Shown here piece by piece: positions 34,354 through 44,091 of a stretch of 64,000 nucleotides of DNA (positions are counted from its first letter, which is position 1; every line of letters starts with the position of its first letter). The notes below the pieces were generated by a model that was not told where the DNA came from, searched no databases, and saw nothing but the letters and a program-made list of their open reading frames with translations. Made by a program: the position numbers and the translations under genes. Source of the DNA: Gluconacetobacter takamatsuzukensis (GTDB lineage Bacteria; Pseudomonadota; Alphaproteobacteria; Acetobacterales; Acetobacteraceae); the NCBI RefSeq assembly GCF_014174275.1, contig NZ_JABEQK010000002.1:388058-452057 (forward strand), written 5' to 3'.

Positions 34354-35601
34354 TCACTCGGCGGCGGCATGCCGCCGGTGCCACAGCATGCAGGCCAGCA
34401 TGCCGGCGATCCCGCCCGCCATCGTGGCCGCCACCGGTACGGCGCTCTCCAGCGGCAGATAGCCCAGCAGCACGCCGCTGAGCGATCCGATGGTGAATTG
34501 CAGGGTTCCCAGCAGGGCCGAGGCACTGCCGGCATGGTGTCCGTGCCGGGTAAAGGCCAGCACGGTGGCATTCGGGTTGACGAAGCCCAGCGACCCGGTG
34601 ATCAGACCGATCATGGCGCAGACCAGCAGCGGGTGGGCCGGCCCGGCAATGCCGGCGGTGGACAGGATCAGGAACAGCCCGGCCGACAGCGTGATCGCCA
34701 CCACCCCGCGCTGCATCAGCACATGCGGCGCGATCCGATGGACCAGCCGGCCGTTGATCTGCGCCCCGGCGATGAACAGCGCGGCATTCATGCCGAAGAA
34801 CAGCCCGAACTGCTGCGGCGTAAAGGACAGGATCTGCTCGAACAGGGTCGGCGCACTGCCCAGATACGCGAACATCACAAAGGCCGAAAATCCCAGCAGC
34901 AGGGCCGCGGACAGGAACATCGGCTCCCGTGCGATGCCGACATAGCGCCACAGCACGGTAGAGACCGACAGCGCGATGCGCCGCTCGCGCGGCAGCGTGT
35001 CCGGCAGGGTCCAGGCAATCGCCACCACCCCCAGCACGCCGTAGAGCGTGGCAAACCAGAAGATCCAGCGCCAATGCCCCACCGACAGGACCAGGCTGCC
35101 CAGGCTGGGGGCCAGGATCGGCATCAGGCCGAACACCAGGGTCAGCTGCGCCATGATCCGCGCCCCCTGGGCGCCGGTCGCGATATCGCGCACGATGGCG
35201 CGCGGCACCACGACGCTGGCCGACCCGCCCAGCGCCGCCAGAAAGCGCCAGACGCAGAACATGTGATAATCGGCCGACAGCGCGCAGCCGGCCGAGGCGA
35301 TGCTGAACAGCGACAGCCCGCCCAGCAGCGGCACCCGCCGCCCCAGCCGGTCCGACAGCGGCCCCTGCGAGAACTGCCCGATCGCCAGTCCGGCAAACCA
35401 TGCGGCCAGCGTGATCTGCGCCGATCCGGGCCCGCCGCCCAGCTCGCGGTCCACCGCCGGAAAGGCCGGCAGGTACATGTCGGTCGCCAGCGGCCCGATC
35501 GCCGTCACCAGCCCCAGCAGAATCACCAGCCACGCGGGCAGCGAACCCACGGGAATGCGATGACGATAGGCGAGCGTGGAGGTGGAACTGGAAGACGACA
35601 T
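34354..35601 (-). CDS. Bcr/CflA family multidrug efflux MFS transporter
   Basis: This 415-residue protein has 12 transmembrane helices. The Bcr/CflA signatures are TAIGPLATDMYLPAFPAV at the first helix, GQFSQGPLSDRLGRRVPLL (MFS motif A) and the RAIVRDIATGAQGARIMAQL loop. It exports drugs or small metabolites with proton antiport; relatives handle bicyclomycin, chloramphenicol and sulfonamides or cysteine. The start ATG 35601 follows a non-conserved upstream frame. It ends before an intrinsic terminator at 34154-34181. Confidence 0.92.
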   Translation of the reverse strand: MSSSSSTSTLAYRHRIPVGSLPAWLVILLGLVTAIGPLATDMYLPAFPAVDRELGGGPGSAQITLAAWFAGLAIGQFSQGPLSDRLGRRVPLLGGLSLFSIASAGCALSADYHMFCVWRFLAALGGSASVVVPRAIVRDIATGAQGARIMAQLTLVFGLMPILAPSLGSLVLSVGHWRWIFWFATLYGVLGVVAIAWTLPDTLPRERRIALSVSTVLWRYVGIAREPMFLSAALLLGFSAFVMFAYLGSAPTLFEQILSFTPQQFGLFFGMNAALFIAGAQINGRLVHRIAPHVLMQRGVVAITLSAGLFLILSTAGIAGPAHPLLVCAMIGLITGSLGFVNPNATVLAFTRHGHHAGSASALLGTLQFTIGSLSGVLLGYLPLESAVPVAATMAGGIAGMLACMLWHRRHAAAE

Positions 35602-35736
35602 GGAATCGCGCCGTGAACCCGAATGACAGGGGGCATCGTATGTCACGGTTTCCGCGTCGCATGTCCATTGCATTCGGCAGGCGTGGCGTCGCGGGGGCAC
35701 ATGGCTGCCCCGCGACCGCCCGTGCCCCCTTGCCGG

Positions 35737-38127
35737 TCAGAGCGTGAATTTCGCGGAGACGAAAATGGTACGGGGGTCCGCGAACTGGGCCGATTCATAG
35801 ATCGGGACCCCGCCGCCCTGCACAAAGGTCTCGCTTTGCAGGTAGCGGCGATCCAGCAGGTTCCGCGCCGTCGCCTGCACCACCACGCGCCGGTCCGGGC
35901 TGGTCCAGCTCGCCATCGCGTTGACATAGGTCTGGGGCGGCAGCCGCGTCTGCGGATTGGCGGCCGAACTGGTATAAAGCGTCGACTGGAACGACACATC
36001 CACCCCGACCTGGAACGACCCCGGCACGCGCACGGGCACACGATAGGTCAGCGATCCCATGGTCTGGAAACGGGGGGCATAGGACAGGGGCGCGCCGACA
36101 TAGGGCGTGTTGTTGTACACCTGCCCGCTGGCCAGCACCGTGCGGCTGACGGTTCCCGAGAATTTGTCGAGCACCGCATAGAGATAGGACGCGGTGTAAT
36201 GAAGGTCGAGATCCCGCGTCAGCTTGGCGGAAGTCTCGATCTCCGCCCCCACCGAATGCCCCCGACCGGCATTGAACCGGTGAGAAAGGCCGTTGGTCGG
36301 ATCGGTGGTGGTCAGCTGGATATCGTCGAACTGGTTCCAGAACAGCGCGCCGTTGAAGTGGACGCGTCCCGGCAACGGGTCGCTCTTCACCCCGATCTCG
36401 TACGTCGTCACGATCTCGGGGTTGTAGGCGATCGAGGCCTGCTGGCTGCCGCTCGCGGTCGGGGTCTGGGCGCGGAAATCGTAGCCGGCCGATTTGCCGC
36501 CCTGCGAGACACTCACATACCCCATCAGGTTCGGCAGCGCCTGCCAGCTCAGTGACCCCTTGGGCAGAAGCTGCACCCAGCTCTGGCGGGCCGAAACCTG
36601 CCAGGCCAAGTCGGTCGGCGCACCCCAGAGAATATATTGCAGGTTGTTCGCGGGGGTCGACAGATGCGACGGCCCAGGGGCGAGGTAGGAGAGGGATTCG
36701 GCGTTCGAATGGTTCTCCCAGTTGAAGCGCAGCCCGGCGGTAAACACCAGCTTGGGCGTGATGTGATACGATGCGTCGCCATAGACCGCCCAGTTGCGGT
36801 TCAACTGGTCGATGACGGCAAAGACAGGCATCGTCCGGATCAGCGCGGGGTTGTTCGTCGCGGTGCCCGCGCTGTTATTGGCCCAGCGCTGCGTAAACCA
36901 GTCCTCGTACAGAAAATATGCTCCGACATTGAAGTCCACCCGCCCGTAATCGCCATGCAGGCGAATCTCCTGCGAGTACATGCGTTCCTTGTAATAGAGC
37001 GGCTGCGATGTGCGGGAATAATAATCGCCGCTGTTATCGTACACTCCCTTGTCGTCGTAACCGCGAATGCCGCTGATCGAAAGCAGGGTCAGGTGCGGCG
37101 ACAGGGTATAGCGGATATTTCCGGTAAAACCGGCCTCGCTGTAATTGTTCTTGGGGTAAAGCCGGTTGTAGTTGCCATAGATATAGGGGTTGAGCAGGTT
37201 GCCCACGCCCTTGTTGGTGCTGCCGTCCACGGTCCCGTCGAACGCCAGCGAAATGTCCAGGTCGTCGGTCGGGGTAAAGCGCAGCTTGCCCCGGGCCTGA
37301 GTGTAGTCGATGTTGTTCGTGTCCTTGCCGACCGTATAATTATGGTCGATCCCGCCTCTGGCATGGCGGCCGAAGGCCAGGCTGGCATAGACCTTGTCGC
37401 GCACCAGCGCGCCGCTGGCCGCAAGGCCCAGCTGATATTCGTTGTAGGTGCCGTAGCCGGTCTGCGCCACGAAACGCCGCTGGTTCGTCGGCACGACGGT
37501 ATTGATGCGCACCGCCCCGCCTTCGGACTGGTGGCCCGAGAAGACGACCGGCCCCCGATCGATCTCCATGTCCGAAATATCCATCAGTTCCTGCATGTTG
37601 CCCATGTTGCGCGGCAGGTACACGCCATCGATATAGGTGCCGACCGAAGGCTCGCCCTGCGGATCGATCTCGCCGATCCCGCGAATGAAGTAATTCGTCA
37701 CCGCATAGCCGGGCATGTTGTTGGGGATATACAGGTTCGGCGTCAGCCGCCCGATCTGTCGGGTGTTCTGCACCCCCAGCCGTTCCAGGCGCTCCGCCGT
37801 CAGCAGGCTGGCCGAGGCCGGGGTCTTCTGCAATTCCGCCGCGCGCCGCGCATTGCGCGACAGGCCTTGCACCGAAAGGCTCTCTCCATCCTGCGGGCGT
37901 GCCTGCACACCTGCGGGCGCATGGCGGGGGGCGGCTCCCGTCTTGCGTGCGGGTGCCTGCGCCGCCGCCGGCCGGGCGGCCGCCGCGTGCCGCGGCGTGC
38001 GGCTGCCATGGTGGGGCGCGTCGGCCCCGCGTGCCTCGCCGGCCGCAAGCACCAGCACAGCGGCATAGCATGTGGTTCTCCAGAGCAGCATGTCCGAAGA
38101 AGCCCAGGCCCTGCGATATCGGGCCAT
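35737..38127 (-). CDS. TonB-dependent receptor
   Basis: This outer-membrane receptor of about 796 residues has a signal sequence ending near AGEARGADA, an Ala/Pro/Arg-rich linker of about 50 residues, a plug domain (from about residue 90: VQNTRQIGRLTPNLYIP, TYIDGVYLPRN, MEIDRGPVVFSGHQSEGGAV) and a 22-strand barrel ending in aromatic-terminated FVSAKFTL. It is similar to iron-siderophore receptors; the ligand is not readable. GGTGGAAA precedes ATG 38127; the ATG at 38151 is an alternative. No FecR/sigma pair or siderophore gene is adjacent. Upstream DNA is strikingly AT-rich. Confidence 0.92.
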   Translation of the reverse strand: MARYRRAWASSDMLLWRTTCYAAVLVLAAGEARGADAPHHGSRTPRHAAAARPAAAQAPARKTGAAPRHAPAGVQARPQDGESLSVQGLSRNARRAAELQKTPASASLLTAERLERLGVQNTRQIGRLTPNLYIPNNMPGYAVTNYFIRGIGEIDPQGEPSVGTYIDGVYLPRNMGNMQELMDISDMEIDRGPVVFSGHQSEGGAVRINTVVPTNQRRFVAQTGYGTYNEYQLGLAASGALVRDKVYASLAFGRHARGGIDHNYTVGKDTNNIDYTQARGKLRFTPTDDLDISLAFDGTVDGSTNKGVGNLLNPYIYGNYNRLYPKNNYSEAGFTGNIRYTLSPHLTLLSISGIRGYDDKGVYDNSGDYYSRTSQPLYYKERMYSQEIRLHGDYGRVDFNVGAYFLYEDWFTQRWANNSAGTATNNPALIRTMPVFAVIDQLNRNWAVYGDASYHITPKLVFTAGLRFNWENHSNAESLSYLAPGPSHLSTPANNLQYILWGAPTDLAWQVSARQSWVQLLPKGSLSWQALPNLMGYVSVSQGGKSAGYDFRAQTPTASGSQQASIAYNPEIVTTYEIGVKSDPLPGRVHFNGALFWNQFDDIQLTTTDPTNGLSHRFNAGRGHSVGAEIETSAKLTRDLDLHYTASYLYAVLDKFSGTVSRTVLASGQVYNNTPYVGAPLSYAPRFQTMGSLTYRVPVRVPGSFQVGVDVSFQSTLYTSSAANPQTRLPPQTYVNAMASWTSPDRRVVVQATARNLLDRRYLQSETFVQGGGVPIYESAQFADPRTIFVSAKFTL

Positions 38128-38151
38128 CTCATTTCCACCATGAAGGCGCAT

Positions 38152-38490
38152 GTGCTGAATCTCACCACGACGATGAAAGAGGCGGGACGCGCATGAAGAC
38201 GCGATCGCGTAGTGAAAACACGGTAATTGTCCTATTCTTTAATTGAAACAGTCCAGTTTTAAATAATATATACTTGATGAATTAAAAATATTAACATTTA
38301 ATTTTTTCACATCAGAGATTTTGTTTTATGAACGATCGGACTGCGCGGGGCAGGAGGGCGCGGCTTCGGTGGCCGCACCGGGGGCGCCCTCCTGTCCGCC
38401 ATGCCGGGCAGTTGGATTGGCGGCCGGGACCCGCTATGTCACCACCCGCTGTCTCAGCGCTTCCTGAACGTCCCAGCAAAGGTCCATCCG
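38152..38490. other. 339-base divergent intergenic region, AT-rich island
   Basis: No gene is seen. From about 38215 to 38335 the DNA is very A+T-rich (runs such as TTTTAAATAATATATAC and AATTAAAAATATTAACA), in sharp contrast to the GC-rich surroundings, and then returns to GC with a strong hairpin (38351-38394). It separates the TonB receptor promoter from DUF3297 and likely holds promoters for both. Candidates are a silencer-binding or iron-regulator region; no Fur box was recognised. Confidence 0.6.
38351..38394. repeat. hairpin between TonB receptor and DUF3297 gene
   Basis: CAGGAGGGCGC (38351-38361) and GCGCCCTCCTG (38384-38394) are perfect 11-bp complementary arms. A GC-rich internal segment with CGGC/GCCG pairing potential fills the 22-base loop. 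No U-tract follows on either strand. Confidence 0.6.
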
Positions 38491-38733
38491 ATGAGTGACA
38501 CGCCCCCCGATCGCCTGTGCGCCAACGCCGAAAGCCCGTTCCACAATGCCGCCCTGCTGGAACGCGGGATCGGCGTGCGCTTCAAGGGCGTCGAGAAGAC
38601 GAATGTCGAGGAATATTGCATCAGCGAGGGCTGGGTGCGGCTGGCCGTTGGCCGGACGACGGACCGGCGCGGCAACCCGATGACGATCAAGCTCCAGGGC
38701 CCGGTCGAGGTCTGGTTCAAGGACGCCGAGTAA
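38491..38733 (+). CDS. DUF3297 family protein
   Basis: This 80-residue small soluble protein contains the full DUF3297 domain: PPDRLCANAESPFHNAALLE, GIGVRFKGVEKTNVEEYC and VEVWFKD at the end. Its function is unknown. AAAGG at 38478-38482 sits 8 bases before the ATG. The open frame continues upstream without similarity, so 38491 is preferred. The SQR-like gene follows 98 bases later. Confidence 0.88.
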   Translation: MSDTPPDRLCANAESPFHNAALLERGIGVRFKGVEKTNVEEYCISEGWVRLAVGRTTDRRGNPMTIKLQGPVEVWFKDAE

Positions 38734-38831
38734 CCCCCACCGCCCGGCAGACCTCCGAAATTCGCCTACGAATTTCGCAGTCAGGGGACTAGGATCGGCC
38801 TCCGTACGGATACAAGCGTAAGGAGACACCC

Positions 38832-40088
38832 ATGGCCCCGACCCAGACGGATATTCCCGACAGTGACCGCTTCACCGTCGTCATTGTCGGCGGCGGGGCG
38901 GCGGGCCTGACGGTCGCCGCACGCCTGCGGCGCGCGCGGCCCAACCTGTCGATCGCGGTCATCGACCCCGCCACCACCCATGCCTACCAGCCGGGGTGGA
39001 CGCTGGTGGGGGCCGGCGTCATGGCCCTCAAGGACACGCTGCGGCAGGAAGGCGGGCTGATCCCCAAGGGCGTGCGCTGGCTGCGCGCCGCTGTCGCGTC
39101 CTTCACGCCGGAAGAAAATGCCGTCACCCTGGCCGACGGCCGGCGCATCTCCTATCGCCGCCTCGTGGTCTGCCCCGGTCTGCAACTGGACTGGGGCAAG
39201 ATCGACGGCCTGGCGGACACGCTGGGCCGCAACGGCGTATGCAGCAATTATTCGCGCGACACGGTCGAATATACCTGGGCCTGCATCCAGTCGCTCAAGG
39301 GCGGCACGGCGCTGTTCACCCAGCCGCCGATGCCCATCAAATGCGCCGGCGCCCCGCAGAAGATCGCCTATCTCGCCTCCGATCACTGGCGGCGCGAGGG
39401 CGTGCTCAGCCGCATGAAGGTCGAATTCGACGTGGCGGGCGATGCGCTGTTCGGCGTGAAATATTTCGTGCCCCCGCTTCAGGACGCGATCGATTATTAC
39501 GGCATCGACCTGCATCTCAAGCATAATCTGGTCGCGGTCGACGGGCCGAAGCGCCAGGCCACCTTCGCCGTCACCGCGCCCGACGGCAGCAGCAGCATGG
39601 TCACGCGCGGCTTCGACATGCTGCATGTCACCCCGCCCCAGAGCGCGCCCGATTTCATCAAGTCCAGTCCGCTGGTCAACGCCGCCGGCTGGCTGGATGT
39701 CGATGCCACGACCCTGCGCCATGTGCGCTTCGACACCGTGTTCGGCCTGGGCGACGTCATCGGCACCAGCAATGCCAAGACGGCCGCCGCCGCCCGCGCG
39801 CAGGCGCCGGTGGTGGTCGAAAACCTGCTGGCATCGCTCGACGGCCGTCCCCTGGCCGGCGCGTATGACGGCTATGGCGCCTGTCCGCTGACCGTGTCCT
39901 ACGGGCGGGTGGTGCTGGCCGAATTCCTCTATGGCGGCGTGCCGGCCCCCAGCTTCCATTACGACCAGCGCAAGCCCAGCCGCTTCGCCTGGATCCTCAA
40001 GACCAAGGTGTTCCCGCAGCTTTACTGGAACATGATGCTGACCGGCCGCGACGTGCACCTGCCGCACAAGCCCGTCCAGGGCGCCTGA
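38832..40088 (+). CDS. sulfide:quinone oxidoreductase-like FAD protein
   Basis: This 418-residue pyridine-nucleotide-disulfide-oxidoreductase fold begins with the FAD-binding VVIVGGGAAGLTVAARLRR at about residues 16-34. SQR-type features are THAYQPGWTLVGAG, PMPIKCAGAPQKIAYL with one redox cysteine, GLGDVIGTSNAKTAAAARAQ and YGACPLTV with a further cysteine near the C-terminus. The enzyme would oxidise sulfide and pass electrons to the quinone pool, giving detoxification or energy. AAGGAGA precedes the start. A bidirectional terminator follows. Confidence 0.86.
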   Translation: MAPTQTDIPDSDRFTVVIVGGGAAGLTVAARLRRARPNLSIAVIDPATTHAYQPGWTLVGAGVMALKDTLRQEGGLIPKGVRWLRAAVASFTPEENAVTLADGRRISYRRLVVCPGLQLDWGKIDGLADTLGRNGVCSNYSRDTVEYTWACIQSLKGGTALFTQPPMPIKCAGAPQKIAYLASDHWRREGVLSRMKVEFDVAGDALFGVKYFVPPLQDAIDYYGIDLHLKHNLVAVDGPKRQATFAVTAPDGSSSMVTRGFDMLHVTPPQSAPDFIKSSPLVNAAGWLDVDATTLRHVRFDTVFGLGDVIGTSNAKTAAAARAQAPVVVENLLASLDGRPLAGAYDGYGACPLTVSYGRVVLAEFLYGGVPAPSFHYDQRKPSRFAWILKTKVFPQLYWNMMLTGRDVHLPHKPVQGA

Positions 40089-40097
40089 GCCTGACGA

Positions 40098-40132
40098 AAA
40101 ACGCGCGCCGGTGGTGATCCGGCGCGCGTTTT
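40098..40132. terminator. bidirectional intrinsic terminator
   Basis: AAAACGCGCGCCGG (40098-40111) and CCGGCGCGCGTTTT (40119-40132) form a perfect 14-bp inverted repeat with a 7-base loop. The flanking A and T runs give a GC stem followed by T residues on both strands. It lies between the converging SQR-like gene and hpnN and should serve both. Confidence 0.9.
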
Positions 40133-40166
40133 CCCCGGGCCAGCCGGGCCCCGCAGGGGCCGCCTT

Positions 40167-42761
40167 TTACCGCTCGTCGATCGCCCGCTTGGGCAGCAGC
40201 GCGGGCACGAAGATCAGCGTGGCCAGCAGGGTGCAGGCCAGCGACAGCAGCAGCAGCCGGCCCATGCTGGCGGTCCCGGGATGGTGCGATGCCGCCAGCG
40301 AGCCGAAGGCGGTGCTCGTCGTCAGGGCCGAGAACAGCACCGCCCGCGCCGTGGGGCTGGACAGCGGCGCCCGCACCCCCGCCCGCCAGTTCATGACGAA
40401 ATAGATGTTGAACGACACCCCCACGCCCAGCAGCAGCGGCAGGGCGATGATGTTCGCGAAGTTCAGCTGTTCCGGCACCATGATGATCAGGATCACCGTC
40501 ATCAGCGCCGAAAGCAGCAGCGGCGCCAGCACCAGGGCCATGTCCAGCACGCGGCGCAGTGCCACCAGCAGGATCACCGCAATCATGCCGATGGCCGACA
40601 GCGCGGCGAAGACGAAGGCGCGGACCATGGTGGCCGCACTTTCCACCACCTCGATCGCCGGCCCGCCGGCATCGGGCGCCACGCTGGTAATCTCGGTGAC
40701 GTAGCGGCGCAGCTCGGCATTGCTGTCCATCCCTGCCTTGGGATGGACCGAGACGATGGCACGGCCATCGGGCAGCAGATAATCGCGCCGGATCGACGGC
40801 GGCACGTCATCCTGGGTCACGGCATGCGCCCCCAGCATCTGGCGCAACTGGTCCAGCTGCCCGGGCAGGAAGCGCACCAGCGCGGTATTCGCCGCCATCA
40901 GCCGCTCGTCCGGCGCGTGCGACAGCCGGTCCAGCGCGGCCTGGATCCGGCGCAGCGGGTCGTGCGGGTCCAGCCGGTCCAGCACGGCGCCCAGATCATG
41001 CGCCGACTTGGCGGCCGAGGCACGCAGCGCGGCGGCATCCGGCGCCGGGCGCGGGTTGGGCACCACCAGCGTCGACAGCAGGATCGATGCCGCATCCTGG
41101 ATCATCGCCAGCTTGGGCGTCTGGTCTGCGGGCACCAGCGTGCCCAGCCACATCGCATCGTCCACCATCGGCAGGTGCGACAGGCGGTCGGCCAGGTCCT
41201 GCGCCTGCTTCAGGTCGGGGACCAGAATCTCCGCGCCATAGGGCGAGGATTGCGGGTCCTTCATCAGCAGCTTCAGCGTGCGCATCCCTTCCGAATGCGG
41301 GTCCTTGGTATGCAGCGGATCGGCATCGAAGGTCAGCACCGGAATCAGCGCCGCCCCCAGCACCGCCAGAAAGGTGAAGACGCTCAGGATCTGGGTGCGA
41401 TAGACGCGCACCGCGCGGTCCGCCGGCCGGGCGAAGGCAAAGCCCGCCACCTGCTGGTCGAGCGGCGGATGAAACAGCAGCAGCAATGCCGGCAGCAGCG
41501 TGACGGTGCAGATAAAGGCGATCAGCATGCCGAAGCCGGCGATCAGCCCCAATTGCGCCACGCCGACAAAGGCGGTGGGCGTAAAGGCCAGGAAGCCGGC
41601 CATCGTCGCCATGGCCGCAACCAGGATCTGGTGGCCGGTTTCCTCACCCGTATGCTCCAGCGCCGTCCGGATCGGCGGAATCTGCCCCGAGGGCAGGCGC
41701 TGGGCGCGAAAGCGCACCGAGAACTGGATCGCGAAATCGACCGCGATCCCCACGAACAGCACGGCGAAGGCGACCGAAATCAGGTTCAGCGTCCCGACCG
41801 CCAGGGCGGCGAACCCCGTCGTCAGCACCAGCCCCACCACCAGCGTCACGACGATGGGCACGATGATCCGCCAGCTGCGCACCGCCAGGAACAGCCACAG
41901 CGTGACCAGCACCAGCGATCCCACCAGCCCCGCCACCATGCCCTGGGCAACGGTGGCGAATTCCTCGTCGCTGATCTGCACGTCGCCGGTCAGGTTGACC
42001 CGCGCATGGCCCGAGCGCACGAATTCCAGCCCGGCGATCGCCTTGTGCATCGCGTCGCTGGCCTCGCCCCCCGGCTGGAACGACCCGTAATCCAGGCGCG
42101 GCCGGGTCACGACGAAGACATATTTGCCGGCCAGGTCGGCCAGGCTGCCGGCCAACATCCGCTCCCACGACAAAGGCTGGGGGGTGCCGTCGGCCGCCTG
42201 TTCCAGCGTGTTGGCAAAGGCATTCAACGCCGGCTGGAAAGTCTTCAGGTCCGCCTGCCCCTGCGACACGCCCAGCGCGATCAGCGACAGCGCGTCGAAC
42301 AGGCCGCGCCCCGACGGGTCGGCCGCCAGCCCGCCCAGGAAGGGCTGCGCCGTCACGGTCGTATCCAGCACCGACGCCAGGCTCTTCTGGTCCAGGAACA
42401 GCAGCCCGTTATGCACCAGGTATGGGTCGTCCTGCGGAATGGTCACCGACAGGAAATGGGTGGTGTCATGGCGCAGCCGCTCGGCCAGCTCGCGCGCCGT
42501 GACCAGGGCCTCTTCGGGCAGGTCGGCATCGATGACGGCCACCATCTGATCCTGGTTCTGCGGGAACAGGCGCGCCAGCTCGTCCGACCGCTGCTTCCAC
42601 GGCAGGGTGGACGAGAACATCGTCCCGGTGTCGGTCGTGACCCCCAGCCGTTCCATGCTGGAAAAGACGGCCCCTCCGACCAACAGCGCAAACAGCACCA
42701 GTGTGAGCACGGCATGGCGGGCACAGACCGCCACAAGGCGACCGATCGGAATGGACGGCAT
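40167..42761 (-). CDS. hpnN: hopanoid RND transporter HpnN (MMPL family)
   Basis: This 864-residue RND/MMPL protein has two repeats of one helix, a large periplasmic domain and five helices. Typical segments are LFVGIAVDFAIQFSVRFRAQRL in the first membrane half and LPLLLGVGVSFNIYFVMNWR in the second. HpnN carries hopanoids from the inner to the outer membrane; hopanoids are abundant in acetic acid bacteria and support acid and ethanol tolerance. HpnL is encoded just upstream. The biosynthetic genes (shc, hpnC-D-E) are not in the window. Confidence 0.9.
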   Translation of the reverse strand: MPSIPIGRLVAVCARHAVLTLVLFALLVGGAVFSSMERLGVTTDTGTMFSSTLPWKQRSDELARLFPQNQDQMVAVIDADLPEEALVTARELAERLRHDTTHFLSVTIPQDDPYLVHNGLLFLDQKSLASVLDTTVTAQPFLGGLAADPSGRGLFDALSLIALGVSQGQADLKTFQPALNAFANTLEQAADGTPQPLSWERMLAGSLADLAGKYVFVVTRPRLDYGSFQPGGEASDAMHKAIAGLEFVRSGHARVNLTGDVQISDEEFATVAQGMVAGLVGSLVLVTLWLFLAVRSWRIIVPIVVTLVVGLVLTTGFAALAVGTLNLISVAFAVLFVGIAVDFAIQFSVRFRAQRLPSGQIPPIRTALEHTGEETGHQILVAAMATMAGFLAFTPTAFVGVAQLGLIAGFGMLIAFICTVTLLPALLLLFHPPLDQQVAGFAFARPADRAVRVYRTQILSVFTFLAVLGAALIPVLTFDADPLHTKDPHSEGMRTLKLLMKDPQSSPYGAEILVPDLKQAQDLADRLSHLPMVDDAMWLGTLVPADQTPKLAMIQDAASILLSTLVVPNPRPAPDAAALRASAAKSAHDLGAVLDRLDPHDPLRRIQAALDRLSHAPDERLMAANTALVRFLPGQLDQLRQMLGAHAVTQDDVPPSIRRDYLLPDGRAIVSVHPKAGMDSNAELRRYVTEITSVAPDAGGPAIEVVESAATMVRAFVFAALSAIGMIAVILLVALRRVLDMALVLAPLLLSALMTVILIIMVPEQLNFANIIALPLLLGVGVSFNIYFVMNWRAGVRAPLSSPTARAVLFSALTTSTAFGSLAASHHPGTASMGRLLLLSLACTLLATLIFVPALLPKRAIDER

Positions 42762-43018
42762 GATTCGTAATTCAGCCCTTGAGGTACGGACGGCGCGGCT
42801 GCAACGAAGGCGATGCCACGCGATGGGGGATCGTTTGACCCATGATGATAACCGGATGCAAGGCGCATGTTCGGCATGCTGCCTTGCCTGTCAACGTGGC
42901 AGACATCGTTGCGCGATACGCCAGGGCCGCCGGGCAGAAGAAAAACAGCAGGTTAAGCCGCAATATGGCCCGCCGTCCCCGTCAGGAGCACATTCCAGGG
43001 ACATATCCCATGGACCCA

Positions 43019-44023
43019 TCAATGGCCCGGCAGGCCGACACCGTGATCCAGCTTGCGGCTGGGCCCTTGCCAGTGCGTTTCCATCCACTGCCAGCCGGCC
43101 AGTGCCGGCAGTCCCCAGGCGATCTCGCGCAGCCGCTTGATCAGCGACAACCCGATGGAAACCGCCGGCGGCAGGCCGCACAGGCTGCCGATCAGGATGA
43201 ACCCTCCTTCGGACACACCCAGCGCGCCCGGTACGGCAAACCCGACCGACTTGGCCGCCTGTCCCACGCTTTCGATCACGAAACCATGGGCAAGCGACCG
43301 GTCATGGCCCATGAAATGCAGGATCAGGCACACCTCGACCGCCCCCAGCGACCAGGCGAGCAGCTGGCAGAACCCCGCCCGCAGCGCATGGCCCGGCGCG
43401 GTGTACAGCCCCATGATCTCGCCATGCAGGCCACGGATGCTCTCCACCCCCGTCCAGCCCAGATGGGCGGCGATGCGCACCAGCAGCCGCTCGACGACCG
43501 AGACCGCGCCCAGGCACTGGCTGCCCAGGAACACCGCCCCCAGCAGCAGCGCCAGGCCCGCGCTTTCCACCAGCTCGTCGGTCACCGACGACCGCTTGAC
43601 CAGGCACAGCAGCAGCGCCAGCCCCAGCAGGGTAAAGATCACCTGGCTCAGCAACTCGATCGTCAGGTCGCAGATCGTCGCCGCCGCCGCCCGCCGCAGG
43701 CCGGGCCCGCGCCGGGCCAGCAACCGGGCCGAGATCACTTCGCCCCCCACCTGGGCCACCGGCAGCAGGTTGTTCACGCCCTCGCGCACGCAGCGCAGTG
43801 ACACATAGTCCCGCAGCTTCAGTTCCGGTTCGGCGCGTCCGGCGATGATCTGCCACGACCGGGCGGAAAGCAGGACCTGGATGGCATGGAACAGGATCGC
43901 GGCCAGGATTCCCCAGCCCCCGACCATGACCAGATGCAGAATGGCATGCACGCCGAAGCGGGACAGCAACCAGAGCGTGAGCGCCATGCCGAACAATCCG
44001 GCGGCCAAAGTCACCAGCTTCAT
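43019..44023 (-). CDS. hpnL: HpnL-like lysylphosphatidylglycerol-synthase-type membrane protein
   Basis: This 334-residue multi-pass membrane protein has about eight helices and the flippase-like domain shared with MprF. Landmarks are SLRCVREGVNNLLPVAQVGGEV and the late SVGFAVPGALGVSEGGFILIG. HpnL is annotated as a hopanoid-associated membrane protein; neighbouring hpnN supports this. The ATG 44023 is preferred to an upstream GC-rich extension. It lies 68 bases after ribH on the same strand, so read-through from the rib operon is possible. A 257-base gap, with no secure gene, separates it from hpnN. Confidence 0.82.
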   Translation of the reverse strand: MKLVTLAAGLFGMALTLWLLSRFGVHAILHLVMVGGWGILAAILFHAIQVLLSARSWQIIAGRAEPELKLRDYVSLRCVREGVNNLLPVAQVGGEVISARLLARRGPGLRRAAAATICDLTIELLSQVIFTLLGLALLLCLVKRSSVTDELVESAGLALLLGAVFLGSQCLGAVSVVERLLVRIAAHLGWTGVESIRGLHGEIMGLYTAPGHALRAGFCQLLAWSLGAVEVCLILHFMGHDRSLAHGFVIESVGQAAKSVGFAVPGALGVSEGGFILIGSLCGLPPAVSIGLSLIKRLREIAWGLPALAGWQWMETHWQGPSRKLDHGVGLPGH

Positions 44024-44091
44024 TCCATGCCCCCGCGTTCCGGCCCAGCCAGACCCAGCGCCGGCATTCGCCGGCATGCGGGGGCAGCGTA

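Noticed and set aside
42772..42963. 63-codon minus-strand frame beginning MRLNLLFFFCPAALAYRA upstream of hpnN
   Set aside because: The start looks signal-like, but the rest lacks structure, no good ribosome site was seen and no family is known; left as part of a 257-base gap.
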